From a virus: a stretch of DNA of 64,000 nt. This document shows, in pieces, positions 16,127 through 23,668 of the stretch (positions within the stretch are counted from its first letter, which is position 1; every line of letters begins with the position of its first letter). The notes under the pieces are model-generated. The model had not been told where the DNA came from. It saw nothing but the letters and a program-made list of their open reading frames with translations, and ran no database searches. The stretch covers positions 138,027-202,026 of IMG/VR virus record IMGVR_UViG_3300025012_000027. The stretch is one strand, 5' to 3'. Position numbers and translations under genes: made by a program.

Positions 16127-18670
16127 TCAACCACATTTACTAGATCCGCAAGAGAGACAAATCTTACATCCTTCTTGGAATACGACTTTATCAGAGCCAC
16201 ATTCCAAACATACTTCTCCTTCAACCTTTTCTCCATCCTTAATAAAAGATCCTAGGAACTTCTTAATTTGAAAGATGAAGGTTCCAACAAACGCATTATC
16301 GACACGATCAAGAACAGCGACAATATTCTTGATCAATACACCGTGACGCAACAACAACGAAATAATACGAGTAATTTTGGTGGTGTTTGCATCAGTAGCA
16401 ACTTTGCTTGTCACATCAGCAATAAATGCTTCTGGGATTCCTTTATCCTTAGCAAGATTCACCAATCTATCAAACGCATCAGTAGTGGTAACAGTCTTCT
16501 CATGATGATTGGTGTGAACAAACAGTGCTTGAGGGCGAGTCTTGGTCTCATTCCAAACAACTGTCAAATACCACTTGCGCCCTTCTGCTCTCAACACCTT
16601 CATTGATGCCTCGGCTGAGTTTGGCATCTTAACAGTATCTAAAATCACCTCTTCATCATATCCGTTTGTCGTGTTTTCTTTAGATGACAATACAGCAGTC
16701 ATTGTACCCGCTCGATACGTCGTTACCCCCTTAACAACACCTGAGTGGTATGCGGACATATAGATGTTCTTAAAATCTTCGAATGCATATTCATTAGGTA
16801 CATTGATGGTCTTTGACATTGCGGCATCTACCCAATGAGCAAACCCAATCAAGTCATTCAGATGATCCTCGGCAGTCAATCCAGTCAATGCAGTGATAGC
16901 CCAGTCAGCCCCCTCTTCCCATAACCCGCGTTCGTGCAACCATCTATATCCATAATCCTGGCACACCACTTCTTTAGTCAGCCCACGATTCTTATCAATC
17001 TTATATGTAGTTCCGTTGAAGGAGCCTTTAAGAATCTCTTCATCGCCTTCTTTAGCAAATTTAAAGACCTCAGTTTCTTCCCAAGCACCCTCGTACCATT
17101 TTGGCACTACTGCTATCATATCATCAGGAACGCTGTTAACGATGACAGTTCGAACGTATTCAGGCATAAAGATTGGCTCCAAACCACCGGATACAACGTT
17201 CGCGCAAATCCCAGTGTTACCTGTTGGTTGAATTGACAGCAATGAACTATTGCGAATGCCGGTAGTTCGTAACTTCTCCATATAAGAATCCGATAGGCCA
17301 ATCATATTAACGAACTTACCATCGGCATGCTTGACAGGATCGCAGTAAGTAAACATGCCGCGTTCAATAGCCAAATCAATAGACGCTTCGTATGCGGATC
17401 GCGCGATTGTGCTCATGACTTGATCGCGTAGTTCGGCTGCTTGATCTGATGCGAATCTAGTTTTTAGCATGAACAATGCAGATCCCCAACCCAAAATGCC
17501 GATGCCAATACGACGCTTGTTTCGCATAGAATCAACATATTCTGGCAATGGAGCGTCTGAGTATTCATTGACATTGTCCAAAAACCTAACCATATATTTG
17601 GTGTATTTGGAGATCTTATCAAGATCAAATGCATTATTATCAGAAACAAATTGTGTTAGATTAAGAGATCCGAGACAGCAAACTCCTCCTGGGGCGAGTG
17701 TCTGTTCCCCGCATGGGTTTGTAGCAGCAATAGTCTCACCGTAGTAGAATGGATTGAATTCATTTGCTCGATCCAAAAACAACACGCCAGGCTCTGCTCT
17801 ATTGTATGTGGATTCCATGACCAGATTCCACAGCCATTGAACTGAAATAGTTTGGTAATCGACTACTGGTAGTCCCAGTCGTTTCCAATCTGCCAAGTTA
17901 CCATTCCATTTGTCGGCGTATTCTGGATGGGTTGTATCTGGAAACACCAGTGTCCATTGATCCAGTTTTGCAATCTCGTCAGCATCTGCTTTCTTATCCA
18001 TAGAATTAATAGCATCTAGCCTATCCATGAACTCAGTGGTGAAGTTTACCGAGAGATTGAATTTCGTGAGTCTACCAGCACTCTGTTTAGCAGTAATGAA
18101 CTCAACGATATCCGGATGCCATACATCCAACACCCCCATCATAGCGCCCTTGCGGATCTTACCTTTTGTTTTCTTATGCTTGCTCTTTTTTCCAGATCCT
18201 GCAGTGACAATCTCAGAGGCTTTGTCATACAGTTCCATGAACTTAATCGCTCCGGGGGTCTCTACGCCAACACCATGAATGAATGTTCCACGAGGACGAA
18301 TCCAACTAAAATTCTGCCCCCACCCACCTTCAGATTTTAAGGTGAATGCTTGTTTCTTCAAATCATTGATGATATCGTCTAACGAGTCGATATTATATGA
18401 TGATCTAGGAGAAACGAAACAGTTCAATAATGTAGTACCATTCCAACTAGTTCCAGCATTTGCATATGTTCTACCACCGCAAGTTCCTTTGAAATCCGTT
18501 AATAGATCATAGAATCTAGATTCCCATGTTTCTATATCTTGGGGAGTTTTCTCAACTGATGCGATAGCTTTTGCTACCCTATGCAATGTATCGTTTACTG
18601 AAGTATCTGTGTGATCTTTATAAGTTTGGGCCCAAACTTCTTCAGCAAACGAGTCAATAAAAGCGGTCAT
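16127..18670 (-). CDS. nrdJ: Class II (B12-dependent) ribonucleotide reductase
   Basis: 847 residues from ATG 18670 (AAGGA site); a longer start at 18694 lacks support. The ten-stranded barrel signature is present: NCFVSP near residue 85 (first redox Cys), the NPCGEQ radical-transfer motif near 325, and CCLGSLNL just after. The C-terminus ends with two CxxC pairs (CLECGSD, CLSCGSSKC), typical of NrdJ-type enzymes that are re-reduced through a tail cysteine pair. It makes dNTPs without oxygen dependence but needs adenosylcobalamin from the host. T4 itself uses class I NrdAB, so this is a lineage difference. Confidence 0.85.
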   Translation of the reverse strand: MTAFIDSFAEEVWAQTYKDHTDTSVNDTLHRVAKAIASVEKTPQDIETWESRFYDLLTDFKGTCGGRTYANAGTSWNGTTLLNCFVSPRSSYNIDSLDDIINDLKKQAFTLKSEGGWGQNFSWIRPRGTFIHGVGVETPGAIKFMELYDKASEIVTAGSGKKSKHKKTKGKIRKGAMMGVLDVWHPDIVEFITAKQSAGRLTKFNLSVNFTTEFMDRLDAINSMDKKADADEIAKLDQWTLVFPDTTHPEYADKWNGNLADWKRLGLPVVDYQTISVQWLWNLVMESTYNRAEPGVLFLDRANEFNPFYYGETIAATNPCGEQTLAPGGVCCLGSLNLTQFVSDNNAFDLDKISKYTKYMVRFLDNVNEYSDAPLPEYVDSMRNKRRIGIGILGWGSALFMLKTRFASDQAAELRDQVMSTIARSAYEASIDLAIERGMFTYCDPVKHADGKFVNMIGLSDSYMEKLRTTGIRNSSLLSIQPTGNTGICANVVSGGLEPIFMPEYVRTVIVNSVPDDMIAVVPKWYEGAWEETEVFKFAKEGDEEILKGSFNGTTYKIDKNRGLTKEVVCQDYGYRWLHERGLWEEGADWAITALTGLTAEDHLNDLIGFAHWVDAAMSKTINVPNEYAFEDFKNIYMSAYHSGVVKGVTTYRAGTMTAVLSSKENTTNGYDEEVILDTVKMPNSAEASMKVLRAEGRKWYLTVVWNETKTRPQALFVHTNHHEKTVTTTDAFDRLVNLAKDKGIPEAFIADVTSKVATDANTTKITRIISLLLRHGVLIKNIVAVLDRVDNAFVGTFIFQIKKFLGSFIKDGEKVEGEVCLECGSDKVVFQEGCKICLSCGSSKCG

Positions 18671-18752
18671 GAATTTCCTTTTTCTGTTATACAATCATTA
18701 TGAAGCACAGCAATTGCTGCTGAGCGTTTTCGTTGTTTATTTATGCCCTGAC

Positions 18753-19124
18753 CTAGGCGGTAATCTTGAACATGTCCGGTCGCTCTGAGCACCAACCGTT
18801 GCTACGTCCAAACCATCTAACATGTACGATTCCTTTAAGCGTTGCAAATTTATAGAACGTCCAAGAATGAGAATGGGTGTCATCTTGATCGATCTCTCGA
18901 GGTTCTTTACCCACGGATTCTTCGGCAACGATGATTGGAGATCCCATTAAATCGGATAGATTTCCATGAATGAGTTCTATGTAAACTCGTTCGTCATCAT
19001 CTTGATCATGATATAGTTGGTAGATTTGGTGATCCGTTGTCTTAAATCTAATTGCAGCAGCGTCGAAAGCCAGCACCGACGTCATAGTCTTTCCGACCAA
19101 TTCGCTTATGGCACACAATTCCAT
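18753..19124 (-). CDS. Conserved hypothetical protein
   Basis: 123 residues. The pattern AAAIRFKTTDHQIYQLYHDQ, GSPIIVAEE and HSWTFYKFATLKGIVHVRWF is shared by small phage and bacterial proteins of unknown function. Beta-rich, soluble. It starts eight bases after the YkuK-like gene and is probably co-transcribed. Confidence 0.6.
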   Translation of the reverse strand: MELCAISELVGKTMTSVLAFDAAAIRFKTTDHQIYQLYHDQDDDERVYIELIHGNLSDLMGSPIIVAEESVGKEPREIDQDDTHSHSWTFYKFATLKGIVHVRWFGRSNGWCSERPDMFKITA

Positions 19125-19132
19125 AGTAACTC

Positions 19133-19615
19133 CTATGCGGCCTTTTGACCATCCAACACAAACTTCATTCTGTCTGCAGCATATGATGCCGCAAATGCCT
19201 TTGGCTTAATCATAGGAACAACGTTGCAAGTTCCTTTTATGTACCCGATCGCTTGTTGCACAACACAGTTAGATCCATGCATATCACTGGCGTTAAGATC
19301 CAAGTGAATCTCCACATGACGATCTTCTAACACATCAGCCAATTCATGGAACAGTGCGGATACTTTCACGACTTCTTGCATCAATCGCATTGCGGGTTTA
19401 CTTTTCTTCTGGTCGTAGTCTCGTTCACGTTCAACCGATCCGAAAATCTTGCAGCCATGATTTCCGTCGATATGCACGACTACGGCTAACGTATAGTCTG
19501 CATACCAAGTTCCTGCGATGTTTAGCCGCTCACTATCAGCCCCTAGGTACACTTTAGTGCCTTCGCTTTGAGCCAATATAAATTCTTTAACCGCCGCAAT
19601 GTCTAGTTTACGCAT
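19133..19615 (-). CDS. YkuK/DUF458-like RNase H-fold protein
   Basis: 160 residues. YLGADSERL at 22-30 gives the first acidic residue of an RNase H-like fold, with EIHLDLNASD near residue 103 as a second acidic site. This matches the YkuK family, a predicted RNase H-related nuclease whose substrate is unknown. It lies between class II RNR and tRNA-Arg(TCG), inside the RNA-gene region. Confidence 0.65.
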   Translation of the reverse strand: MRKLDIAAVKEFILAQSEGTKVYLGADSERLNIAGTWYADYTLAVVVHIDGNHGCKIFGSVERERDYDQKKSKPAMRLMQEVVKVSALFHELADVLEDRHVEIHLDLNASDMHGSNCVVQQAIGYIKGTCNVVPMIKPKAFAASYAADRMKFVLDGQKAA

Positions 19616-19631
19616 AACAACCTTTGATGAA

Positions 19632-19708
19632 TGGCGCGCCCGGAGGGATTTGAACCCCCACCCCCTAAGTTCGAAGCCTAGGACATTATCCAGTTGTGCT
19701 ACGAGCGC
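19632..19708 (-). tRNA. tRNA-Arg (TCG)
   Basis: Acceptor GCGCTCG/CGGGCGC, anticodon stem CTAGG/CTTAG, loop CTTCGAA, T-loop TTCAAAT, discriminator G and encoded CCA. Reads CGA. Confidence 0.92.
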
Positions 19709-19719
19709 TTTTAATTTTC

Positions 19720-20094
19720 CTATGATCTAAGCCTTGCTAAGATTTCTTCTTCCGTATAATTGGTAAGTCCATATTTGCTAGCTATAGCAACCGCCATCCA
19801 AGTGTATGACAATTCTGGGGTTTCATAGTATTGTGCTTGTACTTTATACGCCTCAACCTCGGATCGTAGTTTATACGATTCAAAAAGCAGCTTCCACAGG
19901 CCATGAGTGGCAAACGTGCGATACCACTGCTTTACATGAGTGAGTTCGTGCTGCAGAATACCCGCATCAACATCTTTGTATCTTGGGCGAATTCTAATTA
20001 TGGGGCCATTAGTTGACCCGCCTACCAATTCTTTGAGGCTGTCTGTGTAGAATACAAGCGCCGGCAAAATGCCGTATACGAACATTAGTTTCAT
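19720..20094 (-). CDS. HExxH-motif protein (putative metallopeptidase fold)
   Basis: 124 residues from ATG 20094 (AAGGAATATC site). A longer frame would run through tRNA-Met and is rejected. HELTHVKQWY near residue 45 is a zincin-type motif, and a glutamate-rich helix follows (RSEVEAYKVQ), as in small DUF-type zinc proteases. An N-terminal hydrophobic stretch (MKLMFVYGILPALVF) could be a signal or membrane anchor. Protease activity is inferred only. Confidence 0.6.
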   Translation of the reverse strand: MKLMFVYGILPALVFYTDSLKELVGGSTNGPIIRIRPRYKDVDAGILQHELTHVKQWYRTFATHGLWKLLFESYKLRSEVEAYKVQAQYYETPELSYTWMAVAIASKYGLTNYTEEEILARLRS

Positions 20095-20108
20095 GATATT
20101 CCTTTGGG

Positions 20109-20184
20109 TGGTGGTAATGGTAAGATTCGAACTTACGGTAGGCGCCGTATGAAGACGCTGCATTGGCCTCTTTGCTACACTACC
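20109..20184 (-). tRNA. tRNA-Met or tRNA-Ile2 (CAT)
   Basis: Acceptor GGTAGTG/CATTACC, D-stem GCA/TGC, anticodon stem GCGTC/GGCGC, loop TTCATAC, T-loop TTCGAAT, discriminator A and encoded CCA. Confidence 0.88.
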
Positions 20185-20198
20185 AATATTTAATATCA

Positions 20199-20273
20199 AC
20201 CTCATTGCAAGTAGGAGTCGAACCTACATCGCCGCCGTGAGGCAGCATCCTATCCGTTAGAAGAGTGCGAGGT
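20199..20273 (-). other. Degenerate tRNA-like element (Val CAC?)
   Basis: A good T-arm (GTAGG-TTCGACT-CCTAC) and D-stem (TCTT/AGGA or TTCT/AGGA) are present. The anticodon stem GCTGC/GCGGC closes a loop of only six bases (CTCACG). The acceptor pairs only by bulging three bases (ACCTCGC with GCAATGAGGT). No CCA. Could be a decayed tRNA or the 3' end of the large structured RNA upstream. Confidence 0.5.
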
Positions 20274-20322
20274 CTTCGGGATCATGACTCCCGATTCTGG
20301 GGAAGGGTAATTACTCCTCCGT

Positions 20323-20436
20323 ACCATATTAAACCGTATTACGATCACATCCAGCTGAATTTTCGCTGATCTCATCCAGATTCATCGAGTTTCGAGTTTC
20401 GACCACACCCTGGAATCCAATACGGTTTAATATGGT
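20323..20436 (-). repeat. 18-bp inverted repeat, element A
   Basis: Arms 20323-20340 and 20419-20436 pair perfectly and enclose 78 bases. The outer sequence is ACCATATTAAACC. Confidence 0.8.
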
Positions 20437-20597
20437 GGCCGGAACCTATCCCGGCCTTAACACCCGATATTCTTTAGCGTCTCCATACGGTCTACCAGCT
20501 TTCTCGTAAAGGGCTACTGGCGGTTGTGTACTTCGTCGTCGGGACTCATAGTTTACGCTATGTTATCATCAGTTAATCCGCATAGGCATTGCGGTGT

Positions 20598-20689
20598 ACC
20601 ATATAGAAACATACTAAAGCAGGCTTTCAACGTGTTTGGCTTCTCTGGTCTGCTTCGCCTCCAACATGGCTAATATGTTTCTATATGGT
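20598..20689 (-). repeat. 16-bp inverted repeat, element B
   Basis: Arms 20598-20613 and 20674-20689 pair perfectly and enclose 60 bases. The outer sequence is ACCATATAGAAACATA. Confidence 0.8.
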
Positions 20690-20920
20690 CTGTAGATGGT
20701 GTGTTGTTACACTAAATCGAACTTCAGCCTTACCGTTTCCGGGGTGCCTCTGTACTTAACCTGGTGGCTCACGTGAGATTCGTATACTCTAGAGCCTTAT
20801 GCTCTATTTTCTACGTTCGATACCTTACAATGCCCTTCTACTCAGTATCTACACACTCAACGTGCCTTTGTCGAACTCTTTAAAGGATGGCTACTTCTAA
20901 GCCCACCTTCCGTCTACAAA

Positions 20921-21045
20921 ACCATATTTTAACTGACTAATATTTCTGTATGTTGACGCATACAGGTTTCGCAGCCCGTCAAAGCCACCGAAAATCACCC
21001 GACTCGCTGGTCGAAATGACCCCCGTCAATCAGTTAAAATATGGT
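20921..21045 (-). repeat. 16-bp inverted repeat, element C
   Basis: Arms 20921-20936 and 21030-21045 pair perfectly and enclose 93 bases. The outer sequence is ACCATATTTTAACTGA. Confidence 0.8.
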
Positions 21046-21139
21046 GGGTCTGTTTCTCAGCCAACCCGTTCAACTGTCTCTACAGTTGCTATAGCATATA
21101 GTTAAACATCTTTTCTGATGATCTGGATTGTGTCCAGGT

Positions 21140-21315
21140 ACTATATTTTAATACTTTCGAGATCCCAGTCCCAATTGGCATATGACCTCCAACTAACCCT
21201 GTTCCTACTGATACTTCGGGACCCACGCCATGATACGCGCCTTTGCCCTTAGTAGATCTTAAACTCCCCAACGTATGCATCCTCAGTTCGTCTAATGAAA
21301 GTATTAAAATATAGT
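21140..21315 (-). repeat. 19-bp inverted repeat, element D
   Basis: Arms 21140-21158 and 21297-21315 pair perfectly and enclose 138 bases. The outer sequence is ACTATATTTTAATAC. A 63-codon open frame crosses it but looks incidental. Confidence 0.8.
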
Positions 21316-21334
21316 TTGTTTCTTGCTATGTGTT

Positions 21335-21362
21335 ATTGTAACACAGTTTTAGCAAGAAACAA
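21335..21362 (-). promoter_or_regulatory. Promoter of the structured RNA
   Basis: Minus strand: TTGTTT (21362-21357), 16-base spacer, TACAAT (21340-21335). Start of transcription is predicted near 21328, just ahead of element D. The region around it (CATAGCAAGAAAC) resembles the tRNA promoter at 23124-23151. Confidence 0.6.
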
Positions 21363-21372
21363 CTAATTATTT

Positions 21373-21837
21373 TCATTGTGTATCTAAAACAACAGTATCT
21401 CTAACATTCATCAGACACTTGCCTAGATTGTTCTGACCAACATCGTTACAAACGCCCCAAAACGTGTCGTGCCACCAATTCGTTTCTTCAATGTACTTAG
21501 TCCCAGTGGACTTCAACAATGCCATTAGAGATTCGTTTTGCTCGAACTTGGCGTATAATACTTGCTGCATCTTATCAACGCGAACATAGTTCCAATCAGA
21601 CCTAAGAGTGACCAGTTGTCCAAACTTCTTTGCGGCCGGACCATCCATCGCGGTCAACATAAGCTTTTCACAGATGTCAAACGTTTTGCAAGACATATAT
21701 GCACCTTCTGAGCACCGATACACTCTACCTTCGAAAGTAAAGTCTTCCAAATGGAAGTTTGATAGTGGGCGATATTTTCCAAACAACCCATAGATATGAG
21801 TGTCAGTTTCTCGAGTGTCTACAATAGCTGGTTTCAT
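21373..21837 (-). CDS. NADAR (YbiA-like) N-glycosidase family protein
   Basis: 154 residues spanning one NADAR domain. Its family pattern is FGKYRPLSNFH near residue 20, F.GRVYRCSEGAYMSCK near 35-50, KFGQLVTLRSDWNYVR, KFEQNESL, TGTKYIEET, WWHDTFWGVC and NNLGKCLMNVR. NADAR proteins act on NAD/ADP-ribose-derived compounds, and some remove ADP-ribose from guanine, undoing DarT-type DNA modification. A counter-defence role is an inference. Its stop is 10 bases from the ncRNA promoter, and it overlaps the DUF4031-like gene by four bases. Confidence 0.8.
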   Translation of the reverse strand: MKPAIVDTRETDTHIYGLFGKYRPLSNFHLEDFTFEGRVYRCSEGAYMSCKTFDICEKLMLTAMDGPAAKKFGQLVTLRSDWNYVRVDKMQQVLYAKFEQNESLMALLKSTGTKYIEETNWWHDTFWGVCNDVGQNNLGKCLMNVRDTVVLDTQ

Positions 21838-22175
21838 AATAAATCCGTTGTAGCGTGGCGTTTAGCTGCTTCATCTAATCTCCATTCCCAAGCAGTTACA
21901 GGGTCGCCTAATTGCCCAGTAACTCTACGCATGGCGTTCATCACAGCCGCCTGTCTAATAGTAATTTCAATTGCGCCGTTAGCAACTGCTATAGCTCTTT
22001 TTGATATAGCGATATCATAATGGCTACCACTCGTCTTTTCTGGCGATTGCCACCATTTGCGATCAACCCCTATTAGGTCAGCCATTGCATGTAACTCTTC
22101 ATCAGTATCGGCTAGCATGTGACACATCTTCATTCTACCATATGCGGCTTGCATGTTATCGACGTACACGGTCAT
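21834..22175 (-). CDS. DUF4031-like protein
   Basis: 113 residues. MTVYVDNMQAAYGRMKMCHM, HAMADLIGV, SHYDIAISKRAIAVANGAIEIT is the usual pattern of DUF4031, a small family frequent in phages, with no known biochemical role. Translation is probably coupled to the NADAR gene (ATGA-type overlap). Confidence 0.75.
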   Translation of the reverse strand: MTVYVDNMQAAYGRMKMCHMLADTDEELHAMADLIGVDRKWWQSPEKTSGSHYDIAISKRAIAVANGAIEITIRQAAVMNAMRRVTGQLGDPVTAWEWRLDEAAKRHATTDLL

Positions 22176-22189
22176 AAAAGTCCTAATAT

Positions 22190-22263
22190 TGGTGCGACTG
22201 GAGAGAATCGAACTCTCGTAAACCGGGTAAAAGCCGGCTATTCTGACATTGAATTACAATCGC
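22190..22263 (-). tRNA. tRNA-Lys (TTT)
   Basis: Acceptor GCGATTG/CAGTCGC, anticodon stem GCCGG/CCGGT, loop CTTTTAC, T-loop TTCGATT, discriminator A and encoded CCA. Its first 26 bases overlap the end of the 22238-22504 reading frame. Confidence 0.92.
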
Positions 22264-22504
22264 TATCTAATGTTAATTTGTATGTTGAATTGAGGGTGTA
22301 AAACACGATCTCGGTGTCGGACACGTGTTCGACGGATTGGACCGTGCTAGTAGCGATCATCCGCCCTACAGCCCCGGTAACAATTGGGTTACTGTGCATA
22401 ACGAACGATTCACCCGGAACCGGAAACTTGTGGTATACGCCGTATACAGTGTCTGTCCGAATAGCGGAGCCGCCGGCGATCTTAGAAAGTGTTGCAGTTT
22501 TCAT
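22238..22504 (-). CDS. Hypothetical protein overlapping tRNA-Lys
   Basis: 88 residues (MKTATLSKIAGGSAIRTDTV onwards), beta-rich, no known family. The last eight codons lie inside tRNA-Lys. RNase P cleavage at the tRNA 5' end would remove the stop codon, so timing of processing could affect its expression. The start overlaps the upstream gene by four bases. Confidence 0.55.
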   Translation of the reverse strand: MKTATLSKIAGGSAIRTDTVYGVYHKFPVPGESFVMHSNPIVTGAVGRMIATSTVQSVEHVSDTEIVFYTLNSTYKLTLDSDCNSMSE

Positions 22505-22707
22505 ACTTTATAAATCTCATCATCGTGTACATATCCAGCAACTTTCACCGTTTGATCATCAACGCAGCGCAACCCAATATGTTCGCCGTCGATATCGAAG
22601 ATCTTGAATGTGTGCCCTTTATAGGCATCGTAGTAAGGGAGGTAATATGCCTCAGTCCAGACTTTGCTATAGAATTTTACGGTGTCACCAATGTTAAAGT
22701 CAAACAT
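22501..22707 (-). CDS. Hypothetical SH3-like small protein
   Basis: 68 residues (MFDFNIGDTVKFYSKVWTEA). The NIGDTVKF and GHTFKIFDIDGEHIGLRC segments suggest a small beta barrel. Ribosome site AAAGGATTAGC. A TATAAT box at 22731-22736 lies 24 bases upstream, with a poor -35 sequence. Confidence 0.55.
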   Translation of the reverse strand: MFDFNIGDTVKFYSKVWTEAYYLPYYDAYKGHTFKIFDIDGEHIGLRCVDDQTVKVAGYVHDDEIYKV

Positions 22708-22739
22708 GCTAATCCTTTGTTGATAAAGGTATTATAACA

Positions 22740-22931
22740 CCATAAACAGATAATTCGTAAGATACTTGCTAAGTTCTTAGTTCCACATGTCAGAACCGCT
22801 CGTTACTACAATGGACCATATCAGTAGCTAGCTGCTTAGTTCCATTCCTAACGTCTCACCCCGCATTTCAAAGGGTATTATATGAGTACCGATTCTGTGT
22901 TACCAGTGACATCATAATAGTGAGATATTCT
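22740..22931 (-). other. Non-coding spacer with a direct repeat
   Basis: No gene seen. The plus-strand sequence CTTAGTTCCA occurs twice (near 22775 and 22833), about 58 bases apart. Short palindromes are present. Probably part of the RNA cluster transcript. Confidence 0.35.
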
Positions 22932-23006
22932 TGGAGTCGCATACGGGTTCCGCCCCCGTCTGGTCAGTGTGAAGGACTGATGACCTCACTAGAAGTCTAA
23001 TGCGAC
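22932..23006 (-). tRNA. Divergent tRNA-Glu (TTC)
   Basis: Acceptor GTCGCAT/ATGCGAC is perfect, with discriminator T and encoded CCA. D-stem GAC/GTC and anticodon stem TCAGT/ACTGA. Loop CCTTCAC gives anticodon TTC but C instead of U at position 33. The T-stem ACGGG/CCCGT closes an unusual loop GGCGGAA, and the D-loop lacks GG. The overall tRNA shape is certain, normal function is not. Confidence 0.75.
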
Positions 23007-23011
23007 AAATA

Positions 23012-23104
23012 CTTTATATGAGCATACTGGATTCGAACCAGTATTAGATACCTAGTTAAAGGTTTCAGCGCACCATTGCCGTCTCACTTGACGCTCATAT
23101 AAAG
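23012..23104 (-). tRNA. Atypical tRNA with extended acceptor helix
   Basis: The tRNA-like core is 23018-23097: acceptor TGAGCGT/ATGCTCA, D-stem AGTG/CGCT with a long loop, and T-arm ACTGG-TTCGAAT-CCAGT. No CCA is encoded. The anticodon stem is poor and closes a 6- or 8-base loop (TTTAACTA), so identity cannot be read. The acceptor extends into a 12-bp inverted repeat, GCTCATATAAAG with CTTTATATGAGC. Confidence 0.55.
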
Positions 23105-23123
23105 TTGTTTCTGCTATGTGTCT

Positions 23124-23151
23124 ATTGTAACCCGATTTTAGCAGGAATCAA
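23124..23151 (-). promoter_or_regulatory. Promoter of the tRNA cluster
   Basis: Minus strand: TTGATT (23151-23146), 16-base spacer, TACAAT (23129-23124). It lies 27 bases before the atypical tRNA at 23097 and directly beside the TTGTCGGAAT array. Confidence 0.6.
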
Positions 23152-23155
23152 CACA

Positions 23156-23226
23156 TTGTCGGAATTCGTATTATTCGATCATTTGATGTTGTAATTCCGA
23201 CAATAATTCCGACAATTTGTCGGAAT
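23156..23226 (-). repeat. Operator-like array of four TTGTCGGAAT sites
   Basis: Ten-base element at 23156-23165 and 23217-23226 (TTGTCGGAAT) and, inverted, at 23194-23203 and 23206-23215 (ATTCCGACAA). All four copies are exact. The array sits just upstream of the -35 box of the tRNA promoter, so it is a candidate binding site for a phage or host regulator. Confidence 0.7.
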
Positions 23227-23307
23227 CCAAATTACTGGAATGATCTGTGTGAAGGACTCTTACCGCGTCATTACTAAAGATCACCTAGTAGCCCTGATGA
23301 TCAACGT

Positions 23308-23523
23308 TTACTTTTCGGCGCTTTCTTTCCGATTGATACTGATATGCGCATCTCCTCGATACAAGATTTGATTGATGATGATGATGAACAATAGGGAATC
23401 TGGCCCACTAGCCGGTGTTCCCTTCACCTTTTCAAATACCTCATCTCGTAGCACCAACAACGATTTAACAATCTCGTCCGAATCTCTTAGCTGCTTGTCA
23501 GTCTGTACAGTATCGACGACCAT
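23308..23523 (-). CDS. Hypothetical early protein
   Basis: 71 residues (MVVDTVQTDKQLRDSDEIVK), helical, with a short hydrophobic strand LLFIIIINQIL. Own promoter TTGACG-18-TATAAT and an AGGAGCATATT ribosome site. No family recognised. Confidence 0.55.
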   Translation of the reverse strand: MVVDTVQTDKQLRDSDEIVKSLLVLRDEVFEKVKGTPASGPDSLLFIIIINQILYRGDAHISINRKESAEK

Positions 23524-23545
23524 AATATGCTCCTAGTAAGCCTAC

Positions 23546-23575
23546 ATTATAACACCGTTTTTTACTAATCGTCAA
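23546..23575 (-). promoter_or_regulatory. Early sigma-70-type promoter
   Basis: Minus strand: TTGACG (23575-23570), 18-base spacer, TATAAT (23551-23546), serving the 23308-23523 gene with a leader of about 16 bases. Confidence 0.7.
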
Positions 23576-23590
23576 CACAATATAATGGGA

Positions 23591-23662
23591 TGCGAGCGGT
23601 TGGATTCGAACCAACGACCACCAGCTTATGAGACTGGTAAGCTAACCACTGCTCTACGCCGC
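23591..23662 (-). tRNA. tRNA-Met or tRNA-Ile2 (CAT)
   Basis: Anticodon stem CCAGT/GCTGG with loop CTCATAA, T-arm GTTGG-TTCGAAT-CCAAC. The acceptor is irregular (GCGGCG against CGCTCGC, one bulged base) and CCA is not encoded. Confidence 0.8.
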
Positions 23663-23668
23663 AATATC

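Larger units (their letters stand above)
20274..21330 (-). ncRNA. Large structured non-coding RNA region
   Basis: About 1.05 kb without a convincing gene. It starts at a promoter (21335-21362) and contains four long perfect inverted repeats in a row: 21140-21158/21297-21315 (19 bp), 20921-20936/21030-21045 (16 bp), 20598-20613/20674-20689 (16 bp) and 20323-20340/20419-20436 (18 bp). Three share the outer seven bases ACCATAT while the inner bases differ but stay complementary, which points to RNA structure. Further hairpins lie between them (GGCCGG-8-CCGGCC at 20437). Size, phage setting and tRNA neighbours recall the giant RNA classes GOLLD and ROOL, but membership is untested. Confidence 0.6.

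Noticed and set aside
20921-21045. Fragment of 16S rRNA, because ATTGACGGGGGTC resembles the 915-927 region
   Set aside because: Only about a dozen bases match and the flanking sequence does not.
21089-21280. 63-codon reading frame in element D
   Set aside because: It lies across a perfect 19-bp inverted repeat in the structured RNA and has no ribosome site.
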